Assembly: GCA_018242765.1 (NCBI GenBank)
Contig: JAFEBH010000001.1
Coordinates: 1 to 64,000, forward strand
Reading direction: 5' to 3'
From: Nitrospira sp.
GTDB lineage: Bacteria; Nitrospirota; Nitrospiria; Nitrospirales; Nitrospiraceae
Length of the DNA stretch: 64,000 nt
Below the pieces are notes generated by a model that saw only the letters and a program-made list of their open reading frames with translations, did no database searches and was not told the origin of the DNA. Below are positions 1 through 8,818 of this stretch, in pieces. A program made the translations under genes and the position numbers. Each line of letters starts with the position of its first letter. The stretch's first letter is position 1.

Positions 1-1308
1 GCGGCGCAACTGACCTATACCATCAGCACGGGGCCGGCCTCTGGGCGATTGGAACTGACGACCGCGCCGGGCGTGTCCGCCACCACATTCACGCAAGCAG
101 ATCTTGCCGCCAATCGCGTGATGTACATCCACGATGGCTCCGAAACGACGAGCGACAGTTTTACGGTGACGGTGACCGATGGGGCGGGGGGCTCGATCGG
201 CCTGACCACCGTGACCCTGACCATCACCCCGGTCAATGATACGCCGACGATTACGAGTAACGGAGGTGGTGCGACAGCGGCCATCACGGTGGCGGAGCAT
301 GTCAGTGCCGTGACGATCGTGACCGGCGCGGATGTGGATCTGCCGGCGCAGGCCCTGACGTACCACATTAGTGGGGGAGTGGATCAGGCACGATTTAGCA
401 TCAATGCCGCCACGGGGGCCCTGAGTTTTACCGCTCCGCCGGACTTTGAGGTCGCCACGGATGCGAACGGCGATAATGTGTATGTGGTGCAGGTCCAGGT
501 GACGGACAGCCAAGGGGCGAGTACCACCCAGACGATTCAGGTGACGGTGACGGATGTGGTGGAACGCGTGCCGCCTCCGATCATTCCGCCGGTGCTGGTG
601 TCGCCCACGCCTCCACCGTCGACCGGAGGGCCGACTCCAGGACCAGGGACGGCTCCACCTGCCAGCCCCCTTACTCCGGTCGACAATGAGCCGGTCCCCA
701 CGTCAGTCTCACCCAGGCCCACGCTGTCTCCTGAAAGCACCCGTCCGATCAGCCCGGTGCCCTTGACGCTGGTGCCGCCCCCTGATCGGCCCCTGGTGAA
801 GGTGCCTGATGAGGTGAAACACCCGCAGCCCGAGGCGGCTAAGGAAACACCGCTCGTCCTCGTCCCCGCGGATCAGGGGCCCCCGCAGTTCACCGTCTTG
901 CCCATGGAGCCGTCTTCCACGCTGGAGCCAGAGCCTCCCGAGACCAAGCCGTCCGTGAGTGACTTGCTGCTGACCAAACTCGATGAGATGACGGGCTCGC
1001 TGGAGCAGGCCGTACGCCTGTCGGAGGCGCACCGGGACCTGGTTGCGCGGGTGACGGCGGTGACGGGCACCACCTTGTCCGTGGGCTTTGTGGCCTGGGC
1101 GCTCCGGAGCGGCGCGATCTTGGCGAGTTGTCTGGCGACCATGCCGGCCTGGCAGCACTTTGATCACCCGCCGGTGATGCGTCTCGGTCGGGGAGAACAC
1201 CCCCGTCGCCGAGACGAGATGACTCGCGCAGGCCAGGAAGAAACTACGGAGTTCTCGGGCCTTACACGCGTCTTTGATGACAAGCCTCCTCTCAAGCGGA
1301 CGGCCTAA
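1..1308 (+). CDS. C-terminal part of a large cadherin/CSPG-repeat surface protein (5' truncated)
   Basis: The reading frame is open from the first base, so the true start lies outside the window. About the first 60 residues look like a CSPG/cadherin-like repeat end (MYIHDGSE, then DSFTVTVTDG). A cadherin-type domain follows, with INAATGALSF and the closing TVTDV. Next comes a roughly 130-residue proline/threonine-rich linker with many PxP and TPxP steps. The C-terminus has a short predicted helix rich in Leu/Glu (SDLLLTKLDEMTGSLEQA), one hydrophobic segment (VGFVAWALRSGAILASCLA) and a basic cytoplasmic-looking tail. Such repeats usually build long adhesins or extracellular scaffolds. The end anchor suggests this one stays fixed in the inner membrane. 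The ligand is unknown. Confidence 0.75.
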   Translation, partial: AAQLTYTISTGPASGRLELTTAPGVSATTFTQADLAANRVMYIHDGSETTSDSFTVTVTDGAGGSIGLTTVTLTITPVNDTPTITSNGGGATAAITVAEHVSAVTIVTGADVDLPAQALTYHISGGVDQARFSINAATGALSFTAPPDFEVATDANGDNVYVVQVQVTDSQGASTTQTIQVTVTDVVERVPPPIIPPVLVSPTPPPSTGGPTPGPGTAPPASPLTPVDNEPVPTSVSPRPTLSPESTRPISPVPLTLVPPPDRPLVKVPDEVKHPQPEAAKETPLVLVPADQGPPQFTVLPMEPSSTLEPEPPETKPSVSDLLLTKLDEMTGSLEQAVRLSEAHRDLVARVTAVTGTTLSVGFVAWALRSGAILASCLATMPAWQHFDHPPVMRLGRGEHPRRRDEMTRAGQEETTEFSGLTRVFDDKPPLKRTA

Positions 1309-1606
1309 CCAGCAGTATTCATATACGCTTCTACTGCAACCGGCGATACGTCGCTACGATAATATCCGTCGCTCGTGGTTCGTGAAACGTGAACGGCGAA
1401 GCGTCCCTCGACAAGCTCAGCGCAGGCTTGCCGAAGGGCGTATCTCATTTCCGAATTCGGACGCATCACACTTCACGAACGAGGCTTCACGAGGTACGCG
1501 GTCAACCTGCCCGCTGCGGAATCCGGATGAATGGTTTCTTATTCACACGGTGTCGATCTTTTCTTGCAACGCCCTATTCCACTTCGCAGAGTATGCAGGG
1601 TAAGCT
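1309..1606. repeat. intergenic stretch with inverted repeats
   Basis: No gene is visible between the surface protein and the penicillin-binding protein. Two 15-base arms at 1378-1392 and 1466-1480 are inverted copies of each other (13 of 15 match). Between them, about 1403-1438, lies an imperfect hairpin built on CAAGC/GCTTG flanked by CCCT and AGGG. A third partial copy of the TTCACGA core sits at 1486-1492. This resembles the small dispersed palindromic elements found between genes in many genomes. No terminator-type T run was seen. Confidence 0.45.
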
Positions 1607-3925
1607 GTGCGGATGGCATCTCGTGCCCGATTGCGGCGCTTTTCAGTAGTCAAGCGTGTTGTTCTGGTCATCCTCGTTCTACTGGGGGTGTCCCTCGTCC
1701 TGTTAAGCGGCTATGGCGCTTTTCTCTCCAGCAGTTTGGCGCTACCGAAGAGTGATGAACACCCTCCGCTCCTGATCTATGGGGCGCCCTTTTTCCTCAC
1801 GCCTGGATTGCACCCTCAGGATGCGGGTTTATTCGACCGTCTCCATCGGTTGGAATATCGACGAGTCAATGGTCGGCCACGAGCGGCTGGTGACTATGTC
1901 GTGACCAATGATGCCATCGACATCTTTCTCCATGCTCAAGAGGAAAATCGGCTGTCGGCCCGAGTCGTCAGGTTGATGCTGGCGGAGGGGATTGTCTCCG
2001 AAGTGCTCTCGATGCCCGATGGGCAACCGACGGCACTGGTCTCGCTTGAACCGGTGCTGATCAGTGGCATGCGTGGAGGAACCAGGCAGGTTCGTGAATG
2101 GATTCCTTTGAGTCGCATGCCGCCCACACTGATTCGCGTGCTCTTAGCGATCGAAGACCGTCGGTTCTTTTCCCATATCGGAGTTGATCCCATTTCGATC
2201 GGCCGTGCACTCTGGACCAATCTGACCCACGGTGCGGTCCTGCAGGGCGGCAGCACCCTGACGCAGCAGCTTGCGAAGAACCTCTACTACTCTCCTCAAC
2301 GTACGATGACGCGAAAGATTCGGGAAATTGTCGCTGCGGTCGCGCTTGAGTTCAAGTACCGCAAGGAGGACATCCTCGAAAGTTATGTCAATGAGATTTA
2401 TCTCGGCCAAGCGGGGCCGGTTTCCATTTATGGTATCGGCGAGGCGGCTCATCGATATTTCGGCAAGACCGTGGAAACTTTGTCGATCGAGGAAATGGCT
2501 CTGATCGTGGGGTTGATCAAAGGACCGAACGTCTACTCACCGGTCAAAAATATTGAGAATGCCACCAAGCGGAGAAATGTGGTGCTTCGCCGACTCCGGG
2601 ACGAAGGTCTGTTGACGGAGGATGCCTTGAAGCGGTCGCTGAATCGACCGGTGAAGGTGGTGTTGGCTCACGATGTACTCACGGATGCTCCGTATTTCGT
2701 CGATCATCTCCTTCGAGAAATCGAAGAGGGCATCCGGCAGGAGATTCCCGAAGGCGCTCGAGTCTACTCGACGCTCGATCCTCGGGCACAGCAACTTGCC
2801 GCGCAGGTCTTGCAGCATGGACTGGCCAAACTCGAAAAGACCTACCCATCGCTGGCCGATGCGGATTCGCCGCTTCAAGGTGCCGTCGTGGTGTTGGATG
2901 TCAAACATGGACATGTACTGGCGATGGTCGGCGGGCGTGACTATCGCACGAGTCAATTCAATCGTGCGGTGCAGGCCCGTCGATCCGCCGGGTCGCTGTT
3001 TAAGCCGTTTGTCTATCTGGCAGGGTTTGAAGCGGCACGCGATCAAGGAGAGACCGGATTAACGGCTGCGACCCTACTGGCGGATGAACCGCTCACGTTG
3101 GAATCGGGCACGGGATCGTGGTCGCCGCAGAATTACGATCGACAGTACCGAGGCCAGGTCTCCGTTCGAACGGCGCTCGAGCAGTCGCTGAACGTGCCTG
3201 CCGTTCGGACGGCGCACCGGACCGGCCTGGCGTCGCTCACGAGCCTGCTCCAGGCGTTCGGCATTGCGACCCCGTTGGCGGACAATCTGTCGTTGGCATT
3301 GGGGAGTTCCGCTGTTTCTCTGCTCCAGATTACGGCGGCCTACACAGGGCTCGCGAACGGAGGCGTCGTCGTCCATCCAGTGGCCCTCTCGAACCTTGTG
3401 CGAGGCGGTGGGGAGACGATCTGGAGTCCGGCGGTCGACCGGCGGCAGGCCGCCAGCCCCCAAGGAGTGTTTCTGATCACCTCGTTGTTGAAGGGGGTCG
3501 TGGATCATGGAACTGCCGCCAAGGCCAGAGCGATGGGGGTGCAGGGGCCGATTGCAGGTAAGACCGGAACGACGGATGGATATCGGGACGCTTGGTTTGT
3601 GGGGTATACACCTGATCTTGCGATCGGGGTCTGGGTGGGGTTCGATGACGAGCGTCCGATCAAACTGACTGGGGCACAGGCGGCCCTCCCCATTTGGAGT
3701 GACTTGGCCGTGCGGCTTATTCCACGCCAGCACGGTGATTTCGACCAGCCTCCTGGGATCGTCGAGCGTCGGATTGATCCGCGAACCGGCCAGCTTGCTA
3801 CGGCACAATGTCCGGAGCATCGCACGGAGTTCTTCATCGTGGGGACGGAGCCGACTGTCTACTGCGAAGTACATGGAGGCGGTATGTTAGAACAGTTGAA
3901 AGAGACGTTTGGGTTCTCTCCTTAA
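1607..3925 (+). CDS. mrcB: class A penicillin-binding protein, PBP1B type
   Basis: Bifunctional murein synthase: it polymerises lipid II (glycosyltransferase) and cross-links stem peptides (transpeptidase) at the periplasmic face. One membrane anchor lies near residues 15-40. A UB2H-like region (YRRVNGRPRAAGDYVV) follows at about 80-110, which is why I favour PBP1B over PBP1A. The glycosyltransferase motifs are IEDRRFFSH near 181 and GGSTLTQQLAKN near 214. The transpeptidase motifs are SLFK with Ser463 and Lys466, SLN near 526 and KTGTTDG near 652. The 772-residue length is normal. The GTG at 1607 has a GCAGGG ribosome site 6-7 bases upstream. An ATG two codons later (1613) is an alternative. 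It stands ahead of a bactofilin, which fits a cell-envelope or shape role. Confidence 0.93.
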   Translation: MRMASRARLRRFSVVKRVVLVILVLLGVSLVLLSGYGAFLSSSLALPKSDEHPPLLIYGAPFFLTPGLHPQDAGLFDRLHRLEYRRVNGRPRAAGDYVVTNDAIDIFLHAQEENRLSARVVRLMLAEGIVSEVLSMPDGQPTALVSLEPVLISGMRGGTRQVREWIPLSRMPPTLIRVLLAIEDRRFFSHIGVDPISIGRALWTNLTHGAVLQGGSTLTQQLAKNLYYSPQRTMTRKIREIVAAVALEFKYRKEDILESYVNEIYLGQAGPVSIYGIGEAAHRYFGKTVETLSIEEMALIVGLIKGPNVYSPVKNIENATKRRNVVLRRLRDEGLLTEDALKRSLNRPVKVVLAHDVLTDAPYFVDHLLREIEEGIRQEIPEGARVYSTLDPRAQQLAAQVLQHGLAKLEKTYPSLADADSPLQGAVVVLDVKHGHVLAMVGGRDYRTSQFNRAVQARRSAGSLFKPFVYLAGFEAARDQGETGLTAATLLADEPLTLESGTGSWSPQNYDRQYRGQVSVRTALEQSLNVPAVRTAHRTGLASLTSLLQAFGIATPLADNLSLALGSSAVSLLQITAAYTGLANGGVVVHPVALSNLVRGGGETIWSPAVDRRQAASPQGVFLITSLLKGVVDHGTAAKARAMGVQGPIAGKTGTTDGYRDAWFVGYTPDLAIGVWVGFDDERPIKLTGAQAALPIWSDLAVRLIPRQHGDFDQPPGIVERRIDPRTGQLATAQCPEHRTEFFIVGTEPTVYCEVHGGGMLEQLKETFGFSP

Positions 3926-4026
3926 TTAAGGGTGGAAGCGACCCGCCGAATTCCACAAAGCGTTAGGCGTATCCACGGTCCTCAGGTAGGCTTGTCTGGA
4001 CGAGTGGCCTGTACGGAGGACGCACC

Positions 4027-4470
4027 ATGAAGAAAACCGGATATGGAGACGACGGCAATATTACGCTGTTGGCGAAAGGTGTTGAGTTGAAGGGGGAAAT
4101 CAGGGTCGACGGCACGGTGCGCATCGACGGGCGATTGGAAGGTGATGTGCACACGAAAGGCGAAGTCATTGTCGGCGAAGACGGCGTGGTGAAAGGCGCG
4201 ATCCATGCCGATTCCCTCGTCAGCAGTGGGCGTATCAAAGCGACGGTGACCGCGACGGGTAAGGTGCAGCTCCTTAAAACTGCAATCCTCATCGGTGAAG
4301 TCCATTGTCCCACGCTGCTGATGGAGGAGGGGGCCAAGTTTCAGGGGGTGAGCGATATGGGGATTACCGGCTGGCCCGAAGAGGCCCAGCGATTGCCCAG
4401 CAATGTTCGCGATATGAATGCGCATCGGAACAAACCCGTGGCCCTCATCGGCAGAGAAGTCGATCTCTAG
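4027..4470 (+). CDS. bactofilin (polymer-forming cytoskeletal protein)
   Basis: A 147-residue bactofilin. The core from about 14 to 110 is a run of short beta-helix turns of the type G-E-I-R-V-D-G-T-V-R-I-D-G followed by GDVHTKGEVIVGEDG. This is the hallmark of the family, which self-assembles without nucleotide into membrane-associated filaments that position cell-wall enzymes or polar factors. Flexible tails flank the core. The start ATG follows GGAGG about 6 bases upstream (4016-4020). Its place 100 bases after a class A PBP fits a local role in peptidoglycan synthesis. That link is inference from neighbourhood. Confidence 0.9.
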   Translation: MKKTGYGDDGNITLLAKGVELKGEIRVDGTVRIDGRLEGDVHTKGEVIVGEDGVVKGAIHADSLVSSGRIKATVTATGKVQLLKTAILIGEVHCPTLLMEEGAKFQGVSDMGITGWPEEAQRLPSNVRDMNAHRNKPVALIGREVDL

Positions 4471-4605
4471 ACAGCTGCTTCTATCCATTCCTCACCACAT
4501 CATCGTATCCGCTCGTCCCGCTCCTGTCGGCCTGCTGGTTCCTTTCGTGACAGACGCACGCGGATCTGCTATGAACTCAGGACCCCTTCACGAGATTTCG
4601 ACCCG

Positions 4606-5706
4606 ATGATGACGCGACAGCAGATCTTTTCCGTGGTGTTCTTTTCTCTTCTGGTCCTCCTGCTCTATCAGATCGGGTTGATGTTCAAGCCTTTTGTCTT
4701 TTCCGCTTTGTGGGCCGGATTGTTGGCCCATTGGGCGTTTCCACTTCATCAGAGACTGACGCACCTGTTTGCCGGAAAGGACGCACTGTCCGCTGCGCTA
4801 CTGACCGTCGGTGCGTTGGGCATCGTAGTCGTGCCATTGGTGGCAATGGGGGTCATGTTAGTCCGGGAAGCGAGCGGGGCAGAAGAGGCCATTCGATCGT
4901 GGATCTCAGCCGGTGGGTTGCAACGGTTGCCGGAGCAAGTCGCGACGATTCCGTTCATCGGTGGATGGTTGAAGTCTGCGATGTCGGGCGCCGGCGCTCC
5001 CGTGATTTCGTTAGAGCAGTCCGTGACGACCGGGGTGAAGGAACTCAGCCAATTACTGGTCGGTGGGATGGGAGGGTTACTCAAGAATACCTTCGCCCTC
5101 GTGACCAATTTTTTCATGATGTTGCTGATTCTGTTCTTTCTCTTTAAGGATGGCCGGCAGTGGCTCTCTGTCTTATACGATCTGATTCCGATGGAAGAGT
5201 CGCATAAGTCAAAGATTCTGGCTCGCTTGGATCAAACGATCCGAGCAGTGGTGAAGGGGATGCTGGTGACGGCTATCGTTCAGGGTCTCTTGGCCGGAGC
5301 GGCCTACCTCGCGCTCGATGTGCCGTTCCCGATCGGGCTGATCGCCTTGACGGTCGTGCTGGCACCGATCCCATTTGGAGGGACCGGGTTGGTCTGGGGA
5401 CCGGTGGCTCTGTACTTGTTCTGGATCGGGACGACCGGTAAGGCTCTCATCATGTTGGTGTGGGGTATCGGCGTCGTGTCGATGGTCGATCAATTTCTTC
5501 GGCCATGGTTGATCGGGCAAGATGTCCAGATTCCGGTCTTGCCCCTTGTGCTGAGCGTCCTCGGAGGTCTGGCTCTGTATGGCATTCTGGGCATCTTCAT
5601 CGGCCCGATCATGGTCAGCCTATTGATGACGGCCGTACAGATTTATCGAGAGGAATATCACCTCAAGCAGTCCGTCTCTTCCACCAGCCCCCTCTCGCCC
5701 TCGTAA
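4606..5706 (+). CDS. AI-2E/PerM family membrane transporter
   Basis: A 366-residue integral membrane protein with about eight hydrophobic segments. Two lie near the N-terminus (VVFFSLLVLLLYQIGLMF and the following segment). A long amphipathic stretch with little hydrophobicity follows at about 90-150. The C-terminal half contains the family-typical P-F-x-G-T-G-L-V-W-G-P and DQFLRPWLIG. This matches the AI-2E exporter-like/PerM family, whose members are linked to autoinducer-2 or Na+/H+ transport. The substrate cannot be read from sequence. Two adjacent ATG codons (4606, 4609) could start it. No strong ribosome site is seen. Confidence 0.85.
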   Translation: MMTRQQIFSVVFFSLLVLLLYQIGLMFKPFVFSALWAGLLAHWAFPLHQRLTHLFAGKDALSAALLTVGALGIVVVPLVAMGVMLVREASGAEEAIRSWISAGGLQRLPEQVATIPFIGGWLKSAMSGAGAPVISLEQSVTTGVKELSQLLVGGMGGLLKNTFALVTNFFMMLLILFFLFKDGRQWLSVLYDLIPMEESHKSKILARLDQTIRAVVKGMLVTAIVQGLLAGAAYLALDVPFPIGLIALTVVLAPIPFGGTGLVWGPVALYLFWIGTTGKALIMLVWGIGVVSMVDQFLRPWLIGQDVQIPVLPLVLSVLGGLALYGILGIFIGPIMVSLLMTAVQIYREEYHLKQSVSSTSPLSPS

Positions 5707-5792
5707 CAGGTTTGTCGATCATCGTTACCGCATCGTGTTCAGCGTCTTGGAACGGCGGCTGACGGCTGAGGCTCGGCAAACTGCGCGTTGTC

Positions 5793-6386
5793 TTACTCCA
5801 ATGGAATAGTAATCGCGATTCCACCCATGACATCGTTCAGCTTAAAATTCTGTTTGGGGCTCAGTGGATGACTGTTGTGGCAGGTGACACACGCGGGGGA
5901 CACGGCGCGATCGGCATAGATGGCCTGGAAGTACTGTTTCTTTCCGCTGGATACCAATCCGGAGACCGGTCGATCAGGCTGCCGTCGAAGGAGCTCCAGT
6001 GCTCGCCGTTCAAACTCCGTGGCCGGTGCGTTGCGCTGATAGATCGGGGAGAATCCGATGAGCTTGTATCGGATGCCGTAACCGGCTTCGGCCACCAGTC
6101 GACCGGAATGTTGGAGGAACTGTGCCGGCAAGGGGAGCCCCTTGCCCTGCTCCCACTGTTCCGTCGCGGCGACAATCCCTTGTTCTTGCATCCGGTTGAC
6201 AACGTGCGTGGTGTAGAACGAACGGTCGGCTTCCAGGACGGCGTGGACATAGTCGGCGACCTTCTCCGGAGCAATGCCGACAGGCATTGTCCGCTCCTTG
6301 GCTGCGAGGAGAGAGCTTCCTCCCCAGAGTCCTCCTACGAGGAATGCAATGATTGCGGCTCGGAGTGCGAAGCAGCGGTAGTCCAT
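5793..6386 (-). CDS. periplasmic Tll0287-like (DUF3365) haem protein
   Basis: A 197-residue protein with an N-terminal signal or anchor (AAIIAFLVGGLWGGSSLLAA). The DUF3365/Tll0287-like fold includes a single CxxCH haem c motif, CVTCHNSHP, near the C-terminus, and ends MGGIAITIPL. The family forms PAS-like periplasmic haem domains and is often the sensor part of two-component or chemotaxis proteins. Here it is a separate gene, last in an operon of two histidine kinases and a receiver. It starts inside the 3' end of the kinase gene (52-base overlap) and has a near-perfect AAGGAGG site 4-5 bases before its ATG. This settles the start and implies translational coupling. I infer a redox-sensing role for the operon. 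Confidence 0.85.
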   Translation of the reverse strand: MDYRCFALRAAIIAFLVGGLWGGSSLLAAKERTMPVGIAPEKVADYVHAVLEADRSFYTTHVVNRMQEQGIVAATEQWEQGKGLPLPAQFLQHSGRLVAEAGYGIRYKLIGFSPIYQRNAPATEFERRALELLRRQPDRPVSGLVSSGKKQYFQAIYADRAVSPACVTCHNSHPLSPKQNFKLNDVMGGIAITIPLE

Positions 6387-8818
6387 GGGCCTCCTTGAGG
6401 GGATGGCGACGAACTGATCGGCAGAGTGACGGAGCAGACGGTGCCTTGTCCTTCATGGCTCTCAATCCGGATGTCTCCTCCGAATTTTCGAATCAGGCGC
6501 CTCGCAACCGTCAGCCCAAGGCCCGATCCTTCTCCCTGCCCCTTTGTTGTGAAAAATGGATCGAACACCTTCGAGAGGTGTTGTTTCGAGATGCCGGGCC
6601 CGGTATCGGCGATCGTCGTGGTGACCATCTTGTCCACCACGGCGGTGGTCAGCGTGAGTGTGCCATGGCCGTTCATGGCCTGGGCGGCGTTGGCCAAGAG
6701 GTTCACCAAGGCCTGTCGGAGCTGGTCCGGAAGGACGAGGATCGGTGTCGTGCCCGCATAATGCTTGTGGATCACAAGCGCTGTCATATCCACGATGGTC
6801 TGGGCCGTGGCCAAGGCTTGATCCACGATGTTCTCCATGGAGACCGAGATCGGCTTATCGGACGTCTCACGGTCTATCACGCCGGTGAAGTCGCGGATGA
6901 TAGCGGTCATACGGCGGCCATGGGCCACAATGTCCTTGGCGTAGCTCTTGATCATCTCCAGATCCTGTGCATCCTGCATGACTTCGCCTAATCCGATGAT
7001 GCTGAACAAAGGATTGTTGAGTTCGTGACCGATCCCGGCGGTGAGTACGCCCAGGCTCCCTGACTTTTCCGCTTGGACCAGTTGGTCATGCAGTCGACTC
7101 TCGTCCGTTGTATCTCGAAGCACCAACCCGATGCCGTCCTCTTCTCCCGGTCTGGCGGGCAGGCGGAACCATTGATATCGGTAGATGCGCGATCCGATCT
7201 GGAGCTGAGAGGGGTGTTCAGCCGGCTCATGATCGGTGGTCGGCATCAGCGGATCCCGTGGCGTAGTTTCTTGTGTGCTTACCGCTGTGGTGAGCTGTGC
7301 ATCGCCCTTCGCTCGGAACTCTGCTTGAAGCCGTTTCTGCTGCGCCGTATCGAGGGGAAGAATCGAGAACAGCGAGGTGCCCGGCGACGTTCCTTTGGTC
7401 GAGAACGATTCGCGCCCGGCCTGATTGATGTACTGCACGACCTCGTGCGTATCGATCAAGAGAATCGGAGTCGGAACGGCATCTAAGATCTGATCCGTCG
7501 ATTGTTGAAGGACATGGACTTCCTGCGTCTTCAGTTTTACCTGATCGGTGAGTCCGGCAAATGCGGCTTTCAGCTGTGCATTCATCCGATTGAATTCTCC
7601 GGCGAGATCTTCCAACTCATCGCCGGTGCTGATCTGAATCGGTTGTTCGAGCGCACCACGTCCGATGGCCTGCGCCGCCTGTTGGAGTTCCCGGACCGGT
7701 GTGACGATGCGGCCCGCGGCGAGATAGCCCAGCGAGGCCAGGAGCAGGATGGCGACCACGCCGAACATCAGCACCCAACTGAACAGATGCTGAATCGGCG
7801 CGAAGAGCTCATCGGATGACTGCCAGACGAACGAATGCCATGATCCCTGGTCGAGCGAGCCGTTGGTGGCCCGGCTCGTCTCTGGAAGCGGCGCAAAGCC
7901 GATGACGGAGGTGGCGTGCCCACCATGGCCGTCGCTTGAAGCTTGCACCCATCCTGGGTGATTCGGTGTGATGAGGGGAATCAAACTGGAATCGGATAGT
8001 GGAACGCCGGTCGGCAGAATCGGACAGCTGATGACGATGCCGTTGGTATCGATCAACATGACGTGACCGGTTTTTCCGAAGCGAATGGCTTGGGTCGAAG
8101 GAGAGAAAAACTCTTTGGCGTCGATGACGCGATGGAGCACACCGACGGCGCCATGCCGGAGACTATCCATAATAGGCAGGGAGATGGTGAACACATAGGC
8201 GTTTACCTTTTCGTCAAAATGGATGTCTTCGATGAAGAGTTTGCCGACGCCCTTATTGAAGGCGCCTTGCCACCATCGGGTATCACGATGACGAAAAGCC
8301 GGATGATCGGTCATGGTTCCGGCCAGTGCGCCTTGGGCATCGGTCAGGAACAGCATCTTTGTTGAGGCTCGAACGACTTGAGGGAGTAGCTGTCCAGGCG
8401 GGCTATGGATTCCGGAAAAGTAGTCATGGAGCAGCATACTGAGCGGATTGTCCGTGATGGCCTTGACGGTGGCTTTGTTTCGGCTCATCCATCGCTGTTC
8501 CACGTCGGTGCTTGCTCTGGAGTTGCTCTGAGCGTCACGCCGATGTTCCAGCTCACGGATGATGGTGGGATCATTGGCGATCCTGGCGGTGTGTGCGATT
8601 TCTTCTAGCACCAGCAGATCGAGTTTGCGGGCTGCTTCGGTAGCTAAGGCTTTGAAGCTTTCTCCGCTGACTTCCCGAATCTCTTGAGATCCTTGCCAGA
8701 ATGCCATGCCCAGACCAACGACAAGCGGGAGAAGGCCGACAAGCAGCATAGACAAGATGATCTTGGTTTTGAGTCCCCATCTGGACCTGGCTGATGAGGG
8801 GGGAGCGGTCTCGTTCAT
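6335..8818 (-). CDS. transmembrane sensor histidine kinase (cache-HAMP-PAS-HisKA-HATPase)
   Basis: An 827-residue kinase. Domains in order: first membrane helix (IILSMLLVGLLPLVVGLGMAF), a long periplasmic dCache-like region of about 300 residues, second helix (VLMFGVVAILLLASLGYLAAG), HAMP (RIVTPVRELQQAAQ), a PAS domain (LDAVPTPILLIDTHEVV), HisKA with the H-box GIGHELNNPL (His near 598), and HATPase with N-box NLLANAAQAM, G1 DTGPGI and G2 GSGLGL. The gene overlaps the upstream Rossmann-kinase gene by ATGA and the downstream haem-protein gene by 52 bases, so all are probably made together. It probably phosphorylates the receiver protein encoded at the head of the operon. Confidence 0.92.
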   Translation of the reverse strand: MNETAPPSSARSRWGLKTKIILSMLLVGLLPLVVGLGMAFWQGSQEIREVSGESFKALATEAARKLDLLVLEEIAHTARIANDPTIIRELEHRRDAQSNSRASTDVEQRWMSRNKATVKAITDNPLSMLLHDYFSGIHSPPGQLLPQVVRASTKMLFLTDAQGALAGTMTDHPAFRHRDTRWWQGAFNKGVGKLFIEDIHFDEKVNAYVFTISLPIMDSLRHGAVGVLHRVIDAKEFFSPSTQAIRFGKTGHVMLIDTNGIVISCPILPTGVPLSDSSLIPLITPNHPGWVQASSDGHGGHATSVIGFAPLPETSRATNGSLDQGSWHSFVWQSSDELFAPIQHLFSWVLMFGVVAILLLASLGYLAAGRIVTPVRELQQAAQAIGRGALEQPIQISTGDELEDLAGEFNRMNAQLKAAFAGLTDQVKLKTQEVHVLQQSTDQILDAVPTPILLIDTHEVVQYINQAGRESFSTKGTSPGTSLFSILPLDTAQQKRLQAEFRAKGDAQLTTAVSTQETTPRDPLMPTTDHEPAEHPSQLQIGSRIYRYQWFRLPARPGEEDGIGLVLRDTTDESRLHDQLVQAEKSGSLGVLTAGIGHELNNPLFSIIGLGEVMQDAQDLEMIKSYAKDIVAHGRRMTAIIRDFTGVIDRETSDKPISVSMENIVDQALATAQTIVDMTALVIHKHYAGTTPILVLPDQLRQALVNLLANAAQAMNGHGTLTLTTAVVDKMVTTTIADTGPGISKQHLSKVFDPFFTTKGQGEGSGLGLTVARRLIRKFGGDIRIESHEGQGTVCSVTLPISSSPSPQGGPWTTAASHSEPQSLHSS

